From: Sulfurimonas sp.
Lineage (GTDB): Bacteria > Campylobacterota > Campylobacteria > Campylobacterales > Sulfurimonadaceae
Length of the DNA: 5,523 nucleotides
Assembly: GCA_027066935.1 (NCBI GenBank)
Contig: JAMOMX010000441.1
Coordinates: forward strand, 1 to 5,523
Direction: 5' to 3'
Shown here: piece by piece, positions 1-5,523 of the stretch
Layout of the letters: every line of letters begins with the position of its first letter
Numbering within the stretch: position 1 is the stretch's first letter
The notes under the pieces: generated by a model
Told to the model about the DNA's origin: nothing
The model's input: only the letters and a program-made list of their open reading frames with translations
The model's database searches: none
Program-made: the position numbers and the translations under genes

Positions 1-636
1 CTTGCTCATTTTTCTCAAGACAAAATTTTAATAGATGCTTTTAAAAATAACAAAGATATCCATAGACAAACGGCTGTAGCACTTTTTGGTGAAGATAAAG
101 CTGATTCAAAAAGAGATGTTGCAAAGACTGTAAATTTTGGACTCCTTTATGGGATGGGGCAGAAAAAACTTTCACAAACTCTTGATATCTCAACTAAAGA
201 AGCAAAAGAGATTATAGAGAAATATTTTTTAAGTTTTCCATCAGTAAAATCATATTTTAGAGGTATAGTTGATGGAGCAAAAGAGAGTGGATATGTTCAA
301 ACTTTACTTGGGCGTAGACGATATTTTGATTTTGTAAATGCTAAACCAATGTTTAGAGCAGCTTATGAGCGAGAGAGTGTAAATACTCTTTTTCAAGGTA
401 GTGCAAGTGATTTGATAAAACTATCTATGAATAAAATTCATAAAATAATATTAGAGGAAAACTTAAATGTAAAAATGCTTTTACAAATTCATGATGAATT
501 AATTTTTGAAGTAGATGAGGGAGAGGCTGATTTGTTAGGGGCAAGATTTAAAGCAGTTATGGATGGAATTATGGAACTAAATGTTCCATTAAAAACCAGT
601 CTAAATATAGGTAATAATTGGGGAGAATTAAAATAG
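1..636 (+). CDS. polA: DNA polymerase I, C-terminal part (5' end outside window)
   Basis: This is the last 211 residues of DNA polymerase I, the cytoplasmic enzyme that fills gaps and replaces RNA primers in replication and repair. The frame is open from base 1, so an internal ATG at 154 is not the start. The O-helix (motif B) is at residues 38-51, with R38, K42, F46 and Y50 in the same spacing as E. coli R754, K758, F762 and Y766. GRRR follows at 104-107, then the R124/N128/Q132 helix (ERESVN...QGSASD). Motif C is QIHDELIFEV, with His-Asp-Glu at 164-166 including the second catalytic Asp. Motif A should lie just upstream of the window, because residue 1 begins the LAHFS segment that follows it in this family. 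All visible catalytic positions are intact and the C-terminus (NWGELK) looks natural. The stop TAG directly abuts the next gene's ATG. The identification is near certain; the exonuclease domains cannot be judged. Confidence 0.97.
   Translation, partial: LAHFSQDKILIDAFKNNKDIHRQTAVALFGEDKADSKRDVAKTVNFGLLYGMGQKKLSQTLDISTKEAKEIIEKYFLSFPSVKSYFRGIVDGAKESGYVQTLLGRRRYFDFVNAKPMFRAAYERESVNTLFQGSASDLIKLSMNKIHKIILEENLNVKMLLQIHDELIFEVDEGEADLLGARFKAVMDGIMELNVPLKTSLNIGNNWGELK
620..626 (+). promoter_or_regulatory. Ribosome-binding site of the GGDEF-EAL gene, inside polA
   Basis: A purine-rich GGGGAGA lies in the final codons of polA, ten bases before the ATG at 637. It fixes the start of the next gene and shows that this gene can be initiated independently, although its ATG touches the polA stop codon. 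Confidence 0.7.
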
Positions 637-2913
637 ATGTTTGAAAATATTAAAAAAGAGTCTATAAGTAATATTATTCAAAATTTTTATTTTGCTTTTT
701 TAGGTCAAATTATTATATTAATGGGTGTAGGTTATATATTAATAGACAAGATAGAAACAAATATTTTAATTTTTGGTGCTAGTGCTCATCTAATATTAAT
801 CTTAACAAGAATGTTTTTTGCATACTTATATAAAAAAAATGAACAAAAGACTAATTTTCTTATTTTATATAGCTCAAGTCTATTTTTAAGTGCAATTGCT
901 TGGGGGAGTTTGTTAATAGTAACGCAACAGTTGTCTATAGAGTTTCATTTTTTAATTTTTGCTATTTTATTTGCTTTGATTTCAACAGCTATTTTCTTAT
1001 TAGGAGAAGTTTTATATCTATTGTTTTCATTTTTATTACCAATTTTTTTCATCATCTTTGGATGGTTAATTATGCAAGATACAAATAAATTATATGTAGT
1101 AGCATTTTATTTAAATCTAGCTTTTTTAATTTATATATATATTACAGCAAGAAGATATAATGCAAATCATAAAGAGATATTAGAAGAAAAATTAAAATCA
1201 AATAATCTATTATCTATCTTGAAAGAAAAGTCTAATAGTTTTGAAGTTTTGTTTGAAGAATCAGTAAACGGAACTTTGATTATTGAAGATGGAGTGTTTA
1301 CACAATGTAATAAAAAATCGATAGAGATGATGGGAATTGATTCAAAATATGAACTTTTAGGTAAATCTATTAAGGAGTTATCCCCTTTGTATCAACCAGA
1401 TGGTAGACTCTCAAGGGATAAGGCAAAAGAATTATTGGCTTTTGCTATTGCAAATGGACATAATAGATTTGAATGGCTTTATATTAGGATGGATAAAAAA
1501 GTATTTTTAGCAGAAGTTAATTTTTCATTAATAACTTTAAATTCTAAAAAAGTTATTTATGTATCATGGCAAGATATCACAAAAGAAAAAAGATTAAAAG
1601 ATAGTTTAAATAGACAAGTAAATTATGATTTACTTACAATGCTTCCAAATCGTATACTTTTTCATGATAGGTTGTCACAAGGGATAATTAAAGCCAATAG
1701 AAGAAACTATAAACTAGCTATATTTTTTTTAGATATTGATAATTTCAAACATATTAATGATTCACTAGGACATGGATATGGAGACAAAGTTTTAAAGTAT
1801 TTTGCAAAATTATTAAAAAAACAGATAAGATCAGAAGATACTTTAGCTAGATTTGGTGGTGATGAATTTACTATAATAATGGAAAATTTTAAGAATCTTG
1901 AAGATGTTTCTAGATTAGCACAAAAAATTATCAATTCGTTTGTTAGACCAATGATTATTGATAAAATTAAATACCATGTCTCAGCGAGTATTGGTATAAG
2001 TTTATTTCCACAAGATGATACAAATGAAATAAATCTTTTAAAATACGCAGATATTGCTATGTATAAAGCAAAAGATAGTGGAAGAAATAATTTTCAATTT
2101 TATTCATCGGAGATGACAGATATAATAGAGGAGCGTTTATATATAGAAAATTCTTTGCGTAATGCAATAGATAATGATGAATTTTCAGTGAGTTATCAGC
2201 CACAAATCAATGCTATCAATTCAAAAATTATTGGTATTGAAGCTTTAGTTAGGTGGGAGCATCCTAAAATGGGTTTAGTACCACCTATTAAATTTATTTC
2301 AATTGCAGAAAATGCAGGGCTTATGTTTGAGATTGATAAGAGAATTAGAAAATTAGCTATGTCACAAGTTGCATATTGGTATGAAATGGGTTTAAATCCT
2401 GGGGTATTATCTTTAAATTTATCACCAAAGCAATTAGATAGGGATGATTTTTTAGATGAGTTAAATAGAAATATATATGAAGCTTGTTTTAAAGCCGAAT
2501 GGTTAGAGTTAGAGATTACAGAGAGCGAAATTATGCGTGACCCTGAAAGATCAATAGATAAATTAAAAAGAATATTTAATTTAGGTGTTAAAATTGTTAT
2601 TGATGATTTTGGCACAGGTCATTCATCTTTGTCATATTTAAAACGATTGCCAATAACAAAGTTGAAAATAGACCAATCATTTATTAAGGATATCCCATAT
2701 AATGAGGATGATAAAGCTATTACAAAAGCTGTAATAAGTTTATCAAAAAGTTTAAATCTTGATATAATTGCTGAGGGTGTTGAAACATTAAAACAAAAAG
2801 AGTTTTTAATAGAAGAGGGATGTAATAATATTCAAGGGTTCCTTTATTCAAAACCACTTTCAGCTCAAGAGTTAGAAAAAATAATAAAATTAGGAGAGAT
2901 AAAAATTGGATAA
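637..2913 (+). CDS. Membrane PAS-GGDEF-EAL protein (c-di-GMP synthase/phosphodiesterase)
   Basis: This 758-residue inner-membrane signalling protein should make and/or degrade cyclic di-GMP. Six hydrophobic segments lie at about 17-36, 42-65, 73-95, 103-122, 124-146 and 152-171, forming an N-terminal membrane sensor that I do not recognise. A PAS domain follows (about 203-315, ending WQDITKEKRL). The GGDEF domain (about 328-488) has metal-site D366 in LDIDNFK, N374, D383, an intact GGDEF at 407-411, and an RxxD inhibitory site at 398-401, five residues upstream. The EAL domain (about 497-752) keeps EAL 535-537, N594, E626, DD 656-657, K677, E713 and Q733, which are the metal and catalytic positions of active phosphodiesterases. 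Loop 6 reads DFGTGHSS, with His where Tyr is common. Both activities are therefore possible; which dominates cannot be told from sequence. The start at 637 is supported by the GGGGAGA site and abuts polA, so it is probably in the polA operon. The last 8 bp overlap the next gene. Confidence 0.93.
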   Translation: MFENIKKESISNIIQNFYFAFLGQIIILMGVGYILIDKIETNILIFGASAHLILILTRMFFAYLYKKNEQKTNFLILYSSSLFLSAIAWGSLLIVTQQLSIEFHFLIFAILFALISTAIFLLGEVLYLLFSFLLPIFFIIFGWLIMQDTNKLYVVAFYLNLAFLIYIYITARRYNANHKEILEEKLKSNNLLSILKEKSNSFEVLFEESVNGTLIIEDGVFTQCNKKSIEMMGIDSKYELLGKSIKELSPLYQPDGRLSRDKAKELLAFAIANGHNRFEWLYIRMDKKVFLAEVNFSLITLNSKKVIYVSWQDITKEKRLKDSLNRQVNYDLLTMLPNRILFHDRLSQGIIKANRRNYKLAIFFLDIDNFKHINDSLGHGYGDKVLKYFAKLLKKQIRSEDTLARFGGDEFTIIMENFKNLEDVSRLAQKIINSFVRPMIIDKIKYHVSASIGISLFPQDDTNEINLLKYADIAMYKAKDSGRNNFQFYSSEMTDIIEERLYIENSLRNAIDNDEFSVSYQPQINAINSKIIGIEALVRWEHPKMGLVPPIKFISIAENAGLMFEIDKRIRKLAMSQVAYWYEMGLNPGVLSLNLSPKQLDRDDFLDELNRNIYEACFKAEWLELEITESEIMRDPERSIDKLKRIFNLGVKIVIDDFGTGHSSLSYLKRLPITKLKIDQSFIKDIPYNEDDKAITKAVISLSKSLNLDIIAEGVETLKQKEFLIEEGCNNIQGFLYSKPLSAQELEKIIKLGEIKIG
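2893..2908 (+). promoter_or_regulatory. Ribosome-binding site and TTG start of the 148-residue protein
   Basis: GGAGAG at 2893-2898 lies seven bases before TTG at 2906-2908, inside the 3' end of the GGDEF-EAL gene. No ATG in this frame is comparably placed; the next Met codon would remove more than 35 residues. The spacing therefore decides for the TTG start. Confidence 0.7.
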
Positions 2914-3352
2914 AAGAATACAAAAAGTATTGATATTATTACATGATTTTTTTAAAAATGAGGATAAGCAATACCCAGAGTACGAAGATTCAGATATAGA
3001 ATATTTTGTTGGTTGTATGTTGTATAATCATTTTAAATTTAATAATGCTCTTAGTACTATGAAAACAATTGATTTAAGTTATGATTTTCTTGTATCATGT
3101 GAAGAGATTCATGATGACTTACAACAGGGGATAAAAACTATATTATTAGATGATGAAAATGAGAAGCTAAGTTTTTTACAAAACTATTTGAGTGATGTAA
3201 AAATGAAATACACGCTAGATGAACTTTATCTATTAAATCGTTTAGAATACCATACTGATGGTATAAGACAAAGATATGATGGTAAGCAAGAGGAGCAAAA
3301 GGTTGACTTTATAGCGCCTGCGCAACGTTCAAGAAATCCATTGTTAAGATGA
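2906..3352 (+). CDS. Hypothetical acidic protein, 148 residues
   Basis: I do not recognise this family. The frame is a credible gene: it has a good ribosome-binding site, a TTG start overlapping the previous gene by 8 bp, codon use like its neighbours, and a stop 3 bp before the next gene. The protein has no signal peptide or membrane segment, so it is probably cytoplasmic. It appears mostly helical and is rich in Asp/Glu (for example NEDKQYPEYEDSD near residues 18-30, and LLDDENEK near 80-87). Only two cysteines are visible (about residues 37 and 65). The C-terminus changes character to a short basic, proline-containing tail (APAQRSRNPLLR), which could be a binding motif. It shares the reading frame of the downstream TenI-like gene, separated by TGA-AAA-ATG. 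A role linked to c-di-GMP signalling or to the TenI-like protein is only positional inference. Confidence 0.82.
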   Translation: MDKRIQKVLILLHDFFKNEDKQYPEYEDSDIEYFVGCMLYNHFKFNNALSTMKTIDLSYDFLVSCEEIHDDLQQGIKTILLDDENEKLSFLQNYLSDVKMKYTLDELYLLNRLEYHTDGIRQRYDGKQEEQKVDFIAPAQRSRNPLLR

Positions 3353-3355
3353 AAA

Positions 3356-3907
3356 ATGCATAGTTATTTGATAACTTCTAGAGAATTTTATACTGATACT
3401 CCAGCAGTATTTCGCTCAATACTACATAAACAACTTCAAACTCACATGCCAACATATGCTTTATATAGAGATAAAGCAAATCCAGATTATGATATTCAAG
3501 CAGATTATCATGTGCAAGTATGTTCACAATTTGAAAATGTAAAAAGCTTTATACATCAAAAACCAGATTTAGCAATAAAACTTGGAGCTGTTGGGGTGCA
3601 TCTAACTTCAAATCAATTTGATAAAATTAAATACTCTAAAGAACTTGGCTTAGAAGTTATTATAAGCACACATACACATAGTGAAGCATTATATGCTCAA
3701 AGACTTGGTGCGGATGCTGTTACATATAGTCCTATTTTTAACTCTCCTGCTAAAGCAGAGCCAAAAGGTGTAAAAGATTTAGCAGATTTAGTTACAAAAA
3801 CAGAGATTAAAATTTTTGCACTAGGCGGTATTATTAATAGAGAACAAGTAGAAGAAATTAAAAGAAGTGAGGCATATGGTTTCGCCTCTATTCGCTATTT
3901 TCAATAG
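3356..3907 (+). CDS. Thiamine phosphate synthase/TenI-superfamily protein, probably not a classical ThiE
   Basis: This 183-residue cytoplasmic TIM-barrel-like protein belongs to the ThiE/TenI superfamily. Family marks are YLIT at residues 4-7, the YRDK motif (R38, K40, pyrophosphate-contact positions in ThiE), LAIKLGAVGVHL at 72-83, ISTHTHSEA at 103-111, RLGADAVTYSPIF at 116-128, K133, and the glycine motif FALGGI at 154-159. By alignment from memory with Bacillus ThiE, the FIVND segment is FIHQK here, so Asn/Asp become H67/Q68, and the GQED after VHL is TSNQ, so the second metal Asp becomes Q87. Both Mg ligands of ThiE are thus absent. The protein is also short (ThiE is usually about 210 residues), ending soon after the last strand (FASIRYFQ). 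A TenI-like, divergent or non-catalytic role fits better than thiamine phosphate synthesis. No clear ribosome-binding site precedes the ATG; coupling to the upstream gene 3 bp away is likely. Confidence 0.85.
   Translation: MHSYLITSREFYTDTPAVFRSILHKQLQTHMPTYALYRDKANPDYDIQADYHVQVCSQFENVKSFIHQKPDLAIKLGAVGVHLTSNQFDKIKYSKELGLEVIISTHTHSEALYAQRLGADAVTYSPIFNSPAKAEPKGVKDLADLVTKTEIKIFALGGIINREQVEEIKRSEAYGFASIRYFQ
3362..3376 (+). repeat. Perfect inverted repeat at the start of the TenI-like gene
   Basis: AGTTAT-TTG-ATAACT, with 6-bp arms and a 3-base loop, lies four bases after the ATG at 3356-3358. It is A+T-rich and a weak hairpin, so it may be chance, but its position could affect initiation of a gene that already lacks a clear ribosome-binding site. 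Confidence 0.4.
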
Positions 3908-3982
3908 ATTGAAATTTAAGTGTATTATAAAAAATGGAATAAAATTTGCTATAATTAATAATAAATTTTAGGAGAATAACTG
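3908..3982 (+). promoter_or_regulatory. Intergenic promoter region of the degenerate-GGDEF gene
   Basis: This is the only sizeable gap between + strand genes. It contains TGC-TATAAT at 3947-3955, a perfect -10 hexamer (3950-3955) with an extended TGn. No good -35 is visible at the expected distance; the region upstream is A/T-rich, as is typical of housekeeping promoters in Campylobacter relatives. Transcription would start near 3961-3963, giving a leader of about 20 bases. AGGAGA at 3970-3975, seven bases before ATG 3983, is a strong ribosome-binding site. A TATTAT at 3923-3928 is a weaker alternative -10. Confidence 0.75.
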
Positions 3983-4801
3983 ATGATAGATGATATTAGT
4001 ATGAGATTAATTCAAAGTATTATTGATTCTCAAAAAAACATAATAGTTATTTTTAGTGATGATGAAGAGGTTATTTTATTAAATAAAGAGTTTAAAAAAT
4101 TTGTTAATGTATCATCTGTTGAGCAATACAAAGAAGTTTTTGAAAAATTTACAGATCATTTTGTGCCACATCCTCTTTATTTTAATGCAGAAAAAATCAT
4201 ATCGCCTGAGAGTTGGTTTGATGCTGTTGAAAAACTTGAGGAGATGGATAAGGTTGTAAGTATATTGTCACATGATTATCTTCCTTATGCTTTTTCAATA
4301 GATATAAATAGCGATGTTGATGGGTATAAAATTGTCACCCTTAGAGATATTACACAAACATTAATTAAGCGTCTTATGATTGAAAATAAAACAAATATGG
4401 ACTCTAATAGTGGAGCTTATTCTAAGCAATATTTTTTGAATATTATTCAAAGTTATGAGGATGCAGCAAGTTTTAACGAAAGAACTATTGCTATGATATT
4501 GATAAATATAAAAAATTTGAATCTTAGTGATGATAAAGATAAGTTGAGTGAATTTGTAAATTATTTTAAAAATATTATTCGTCAAGACGATATGTTAGTT
4601 CGTTGGGAAAATGATATTTTCTTGCTGAATTTCTTTGTTGATAAAGAGGAGAATTCTAAAATTATGTTAGAGAAGCTTAACAATGCTATAAAGAATGATA
4701 TAAAATGTGTTAAGTGCAGATTTACTTTAGGAATAAAAACAGAAAAAGAGAGCGTAAGGGAACTAATAGATAGAATTAGCGAAACCTCTTGCTCAACTTA
4801 A
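3983..4801 (+). CDS. PAS-like plus degenerate GGDEF protein, probable c-di-GMP receptor rather than enzyme
   Basis: This 272-residue protein has no signal peptide or membrane segment. Residues about 10-130 look PAS-like (IIVIFSDDEEVILLNKEF at 20-37, ending in VTLRDITQTLIKR, the usual PAS C-terminal signature). A GGDEF-type domain follows at about 135-265: SGAYSKQYF (143-151) replaces DxLTGLxNRxxF, INIKNLN (174-180) replaces LDIDNFK so the metal Asp is N175, and ENDIF (209-213) replaces GGDEF. The GHxxGD helix is shortened or missing. Diguanylate cyclase activity is therefore not expected. RxxD is kept as R200-Q-D-D203, exactly five residues before ENDIF, the canonical I-site geometry, so c-di-GMP binding remains possible. 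The protein is expressed from its own promoter. I recall similar PAS/degenerate-GGDEF proteins in Sulfurimonas-type genomes. The start is well supported by AGGAGA at 3970-3975. The cellular role is unknown. Confidence 0.85.
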   Translation: MIDDISMRLIQSIIDSQKNIIVIFSDDEEVILLNKEFKKFVNVSSVEQYKEVFEKFTDHFVPHPLYFNAEKIISPESWFDAVEKLEEMDKVVSILSHDYLPYAFSIDINSDVDGYKIVTLRDITQTLIKRLMIENKTNMDSNSGAYSKQYFLNIIQSYEDAASFNERTIAMILINIKNLNLSDDKDKLSEFVNYFKNIIRQDDMLVRWENDIFLLNFFVDKEENSKIMLEKLNNAIKNDIKCVKCRFTLGIKTEKESVRELIDRISETSCST

Positions 4802-4823
4802 GAACTATGTTTAGTGTATATGA

Positions 4824-5523
4824 TCAATTTTTTGTATAGTCATAAACTAAATTATATCCAAAATCAATTCCATCAGCAATCGAGTTAAAGGCAACTTCAA
4901 ACTTTTTTTGTGTAGATGTATCAATCAAAGGAATCACATTCATGTTTGCTGTTGATGAGTAAGAAGATTTTATTATTTCATTAAAATCAGATATATTTGG
5001 TGGAGCTGGAACATATATTTTTTCCATATCTATATCTGTGTTTTGACCAAAAATATTAGATATTCCAGTAATTGTTAAAGTCCAACCAACTCCATCATTT
5101 TCATTTCCACCAATAGTTATTTCACTTGTATCGATAGAAGAGTTGTAGTTAAATAGTGCACCATCTACTAGTACATAAAAGCTACCAGATAACATATCTA
5201 TATTTATATTTAAACTATCTAATAGTGCATCATAACCTGTATGGTTTGCTTGAAATGCTGTTGTGAAGAAATCATATGTATTTGCATTAAGATGATTAAC
5301 ACTAAACTGATTACTAAAGTTTGTATTTATTTGTTTTTGAGCTTCTTGTAACGACTCAAGAGTAAAAACAGCAGCTTTATTTTGCCAATCACTAGCCAGT
5401 GTTTCAAGATTTTGAGAGTTGTTAGCTAAAAATATGGCTAGTGTTGATAATGGTGTAATGTTTGCTATAGTGTTTGCTTTAGCAGCATATGAATACTCTT
5501 TTGATAAGCTAATCTCACTTGGT
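4824..5523 (-). CDS. C-terminal part of a putative secreted or surface protein (5' end outside window)
   Basis: The - strand frame is open from the window edge to a TGA stop at 4824-4826, giving 232 visible residues; an ATG at 5195 is internal, because the coding frame continues upstream of it. The visible part has no cysteine or membrane helix and is rich in Asn, Ser, Thr and Ile, typical of exported proteins. Residues 1-108 look helical and include ANITPLSTLAIFLANNS (20-36), which resembles the TPLTTLA-type segment found in large bacterial surface and lipoprotein-like proteins, then DWQNKAAVFTLESLQEAQKQ and GYDALLDSLNINID. Residues 110-232 look beta-rich (SGSFYVLVDGALFNY, GVGWTLTITGI) and contain a VPAPPNISDFNEI segment near the middle. 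Ending in VYDYTKN, it lacks an obvious sorting signal. I cannot name the family. It converges on the degenerate-GGDEF gene with 22 bp between stop codons. Export is inferred from composition and the motif only, since the N-terminus is not visible. Confidence 0.75.
   Translation of the reverse strand, partial: PSEISLSKEYSYAAKANTIANITPLSTLAIFLANNSQNLETLASDWQNKAAVFTLESLQEAQKQINTNFSNQFSVNHLNANTYDFFTTAFQANHTGYDALLDSLNINIDMLSGSFYVLVDGALFNYNSSIDTSEITIGGNENDGVGWTLTITGISNIFGQNTDIDMEKIYVPAPPNISDFNEIIKSSYSSTANMNVIPLIDTSTQKKFEVAFNSIADGIDFGYNLVYDYTKN

Noticed and set aside
900..1088. 62-codon + strand frame rich in Phe/Ile
   Set aside because: It is an alternate frame of the T-rich membrane-helix region of the GGDEF-EAL gene, not a small membrane protein.
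1707..1934. 75-codon open frame on the - strand
   Set aside because: It is antisense to the GGDEF core of the 637-2913 gene; a low-G+C shadow frame.
2196..2615. 139-codon open frame on the - strand
   Set aside because: It lies wholly antisense to the EAL domain, whose catalytic residues are conserved in the + frame. The translation looks like nothing known and no ribosome-binding site supports it.
2720..2923. 67-codon open frame on the - strand, hydrophobic
   Set aside because: It is antisense to the end of the EAL domain and the start of the next gene. Its hydrophobicity comes from reading A-rich codons in reverse complement.
3899..3914. Inverted repeat TTTCAAT-AG-ATTGAAA over the stop of the TenI-like gene, considered as a terminator
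   Set aside because: The stem is A/T-only apart from one G-C pair and the loop is too short for all seven pairs. No T-run follows, so it is not a convincing intrinsic terminator.
4361..4585. 74-codon open frame on the - strand
   Set aside because: It is antisense to the degenerate GGDEF domain, which has recognisable family residues on the + strand.
4802..4840. Possible bidirectional terminator between the convergent genes (T6 at 4828-4833)
   Set aside because: Only 4-5 bp stems (ACTA/TAGT or ACTAT/ATAGT) can be drawn, with no G+C-rich hairpin before the T-run. Termination here is plausible but not shown by the sequence.
1..5523. CRISPR arrays, tRNA/rRNA genes, insertion sequences, att sites
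   Set aside because: I found no regularly spaced repeats, cloverleaf-like or rRNA-like sequence, transposase or integrase motifs, or flanking duplications; nearly all bases are accounted for by coding sequence.

Overview
The window is A+T-rich DNA whose gene content and protein style suggest a free-living member of the Campylobacterota (Sulfurimonas, Sulfurovum or Arcobacter relatives). The clues are low-G+C, Lys/Ile/Asn-rich proteins, very tight gene packing, a membrane PAS-GGDEF-EAL protein, and a PAS plus decayed-GGDEF protein of a kind I recall from that group. The assignment is inference; no rRNA or other definitive marker is present.

The left part (1-3907, + strand) reads as one compact transcription unit. 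It contains the 3' end of polA (DNA polymerase I, cut by the window edge), a six-helix membrane PAS-GGDEF-EAL protein that makes and/or degrades cyclic di-GMP, a 148-residue acidic protein of unknown function starting at TTG, and a 183-residue thiamine-phosphate-synthase/TenI-like barrel protein lacking the ThiE metal ligands. The gaps are 0 bp, an 8-bp overlap and 3 bp, so co-transcription and partial translational coupling are likely. Two junctions (polA/GGDEF-EAL and unknown/TenI-like) are in the same reading frame, separated by a single stop codon.

A 75-bp gap (3908-3982) holds an extended -10 promoter and a strong ribosome-binding site for a separate gene (3983-4801). That gene encodes a soluble PAS-like protein with a GGDEF-related domain. 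Its GGDEF signature has become ENDIF and its metal ligands are lost, but the RxxD inhibitory-site motif remains at the canonical spacing. It is better explained as a c-di-GMP sensor or scaffold than as an enzyme.

On the right, a convergent - strand gene (4824 to the window edge) encodes the C-terminal 232 residues of what looks like a large secreted or surface protein. Its start, and any signal peptide, lie outside the window.

Taken together this is a housekeeping-gene tail followed by signalling genes. I see no mobile element, CRISPR array, RNA gene or convincing intrinsic terminator. The most noteworthy points are the catalytically dead GGDEF protein with a retained I-site, encoded about 1 kb from an apparently complete c-di-GMP enzyme, and the uncharacterised protein paired in frame with a ThiE-like protein that should not be able to act as a standard ThiE.
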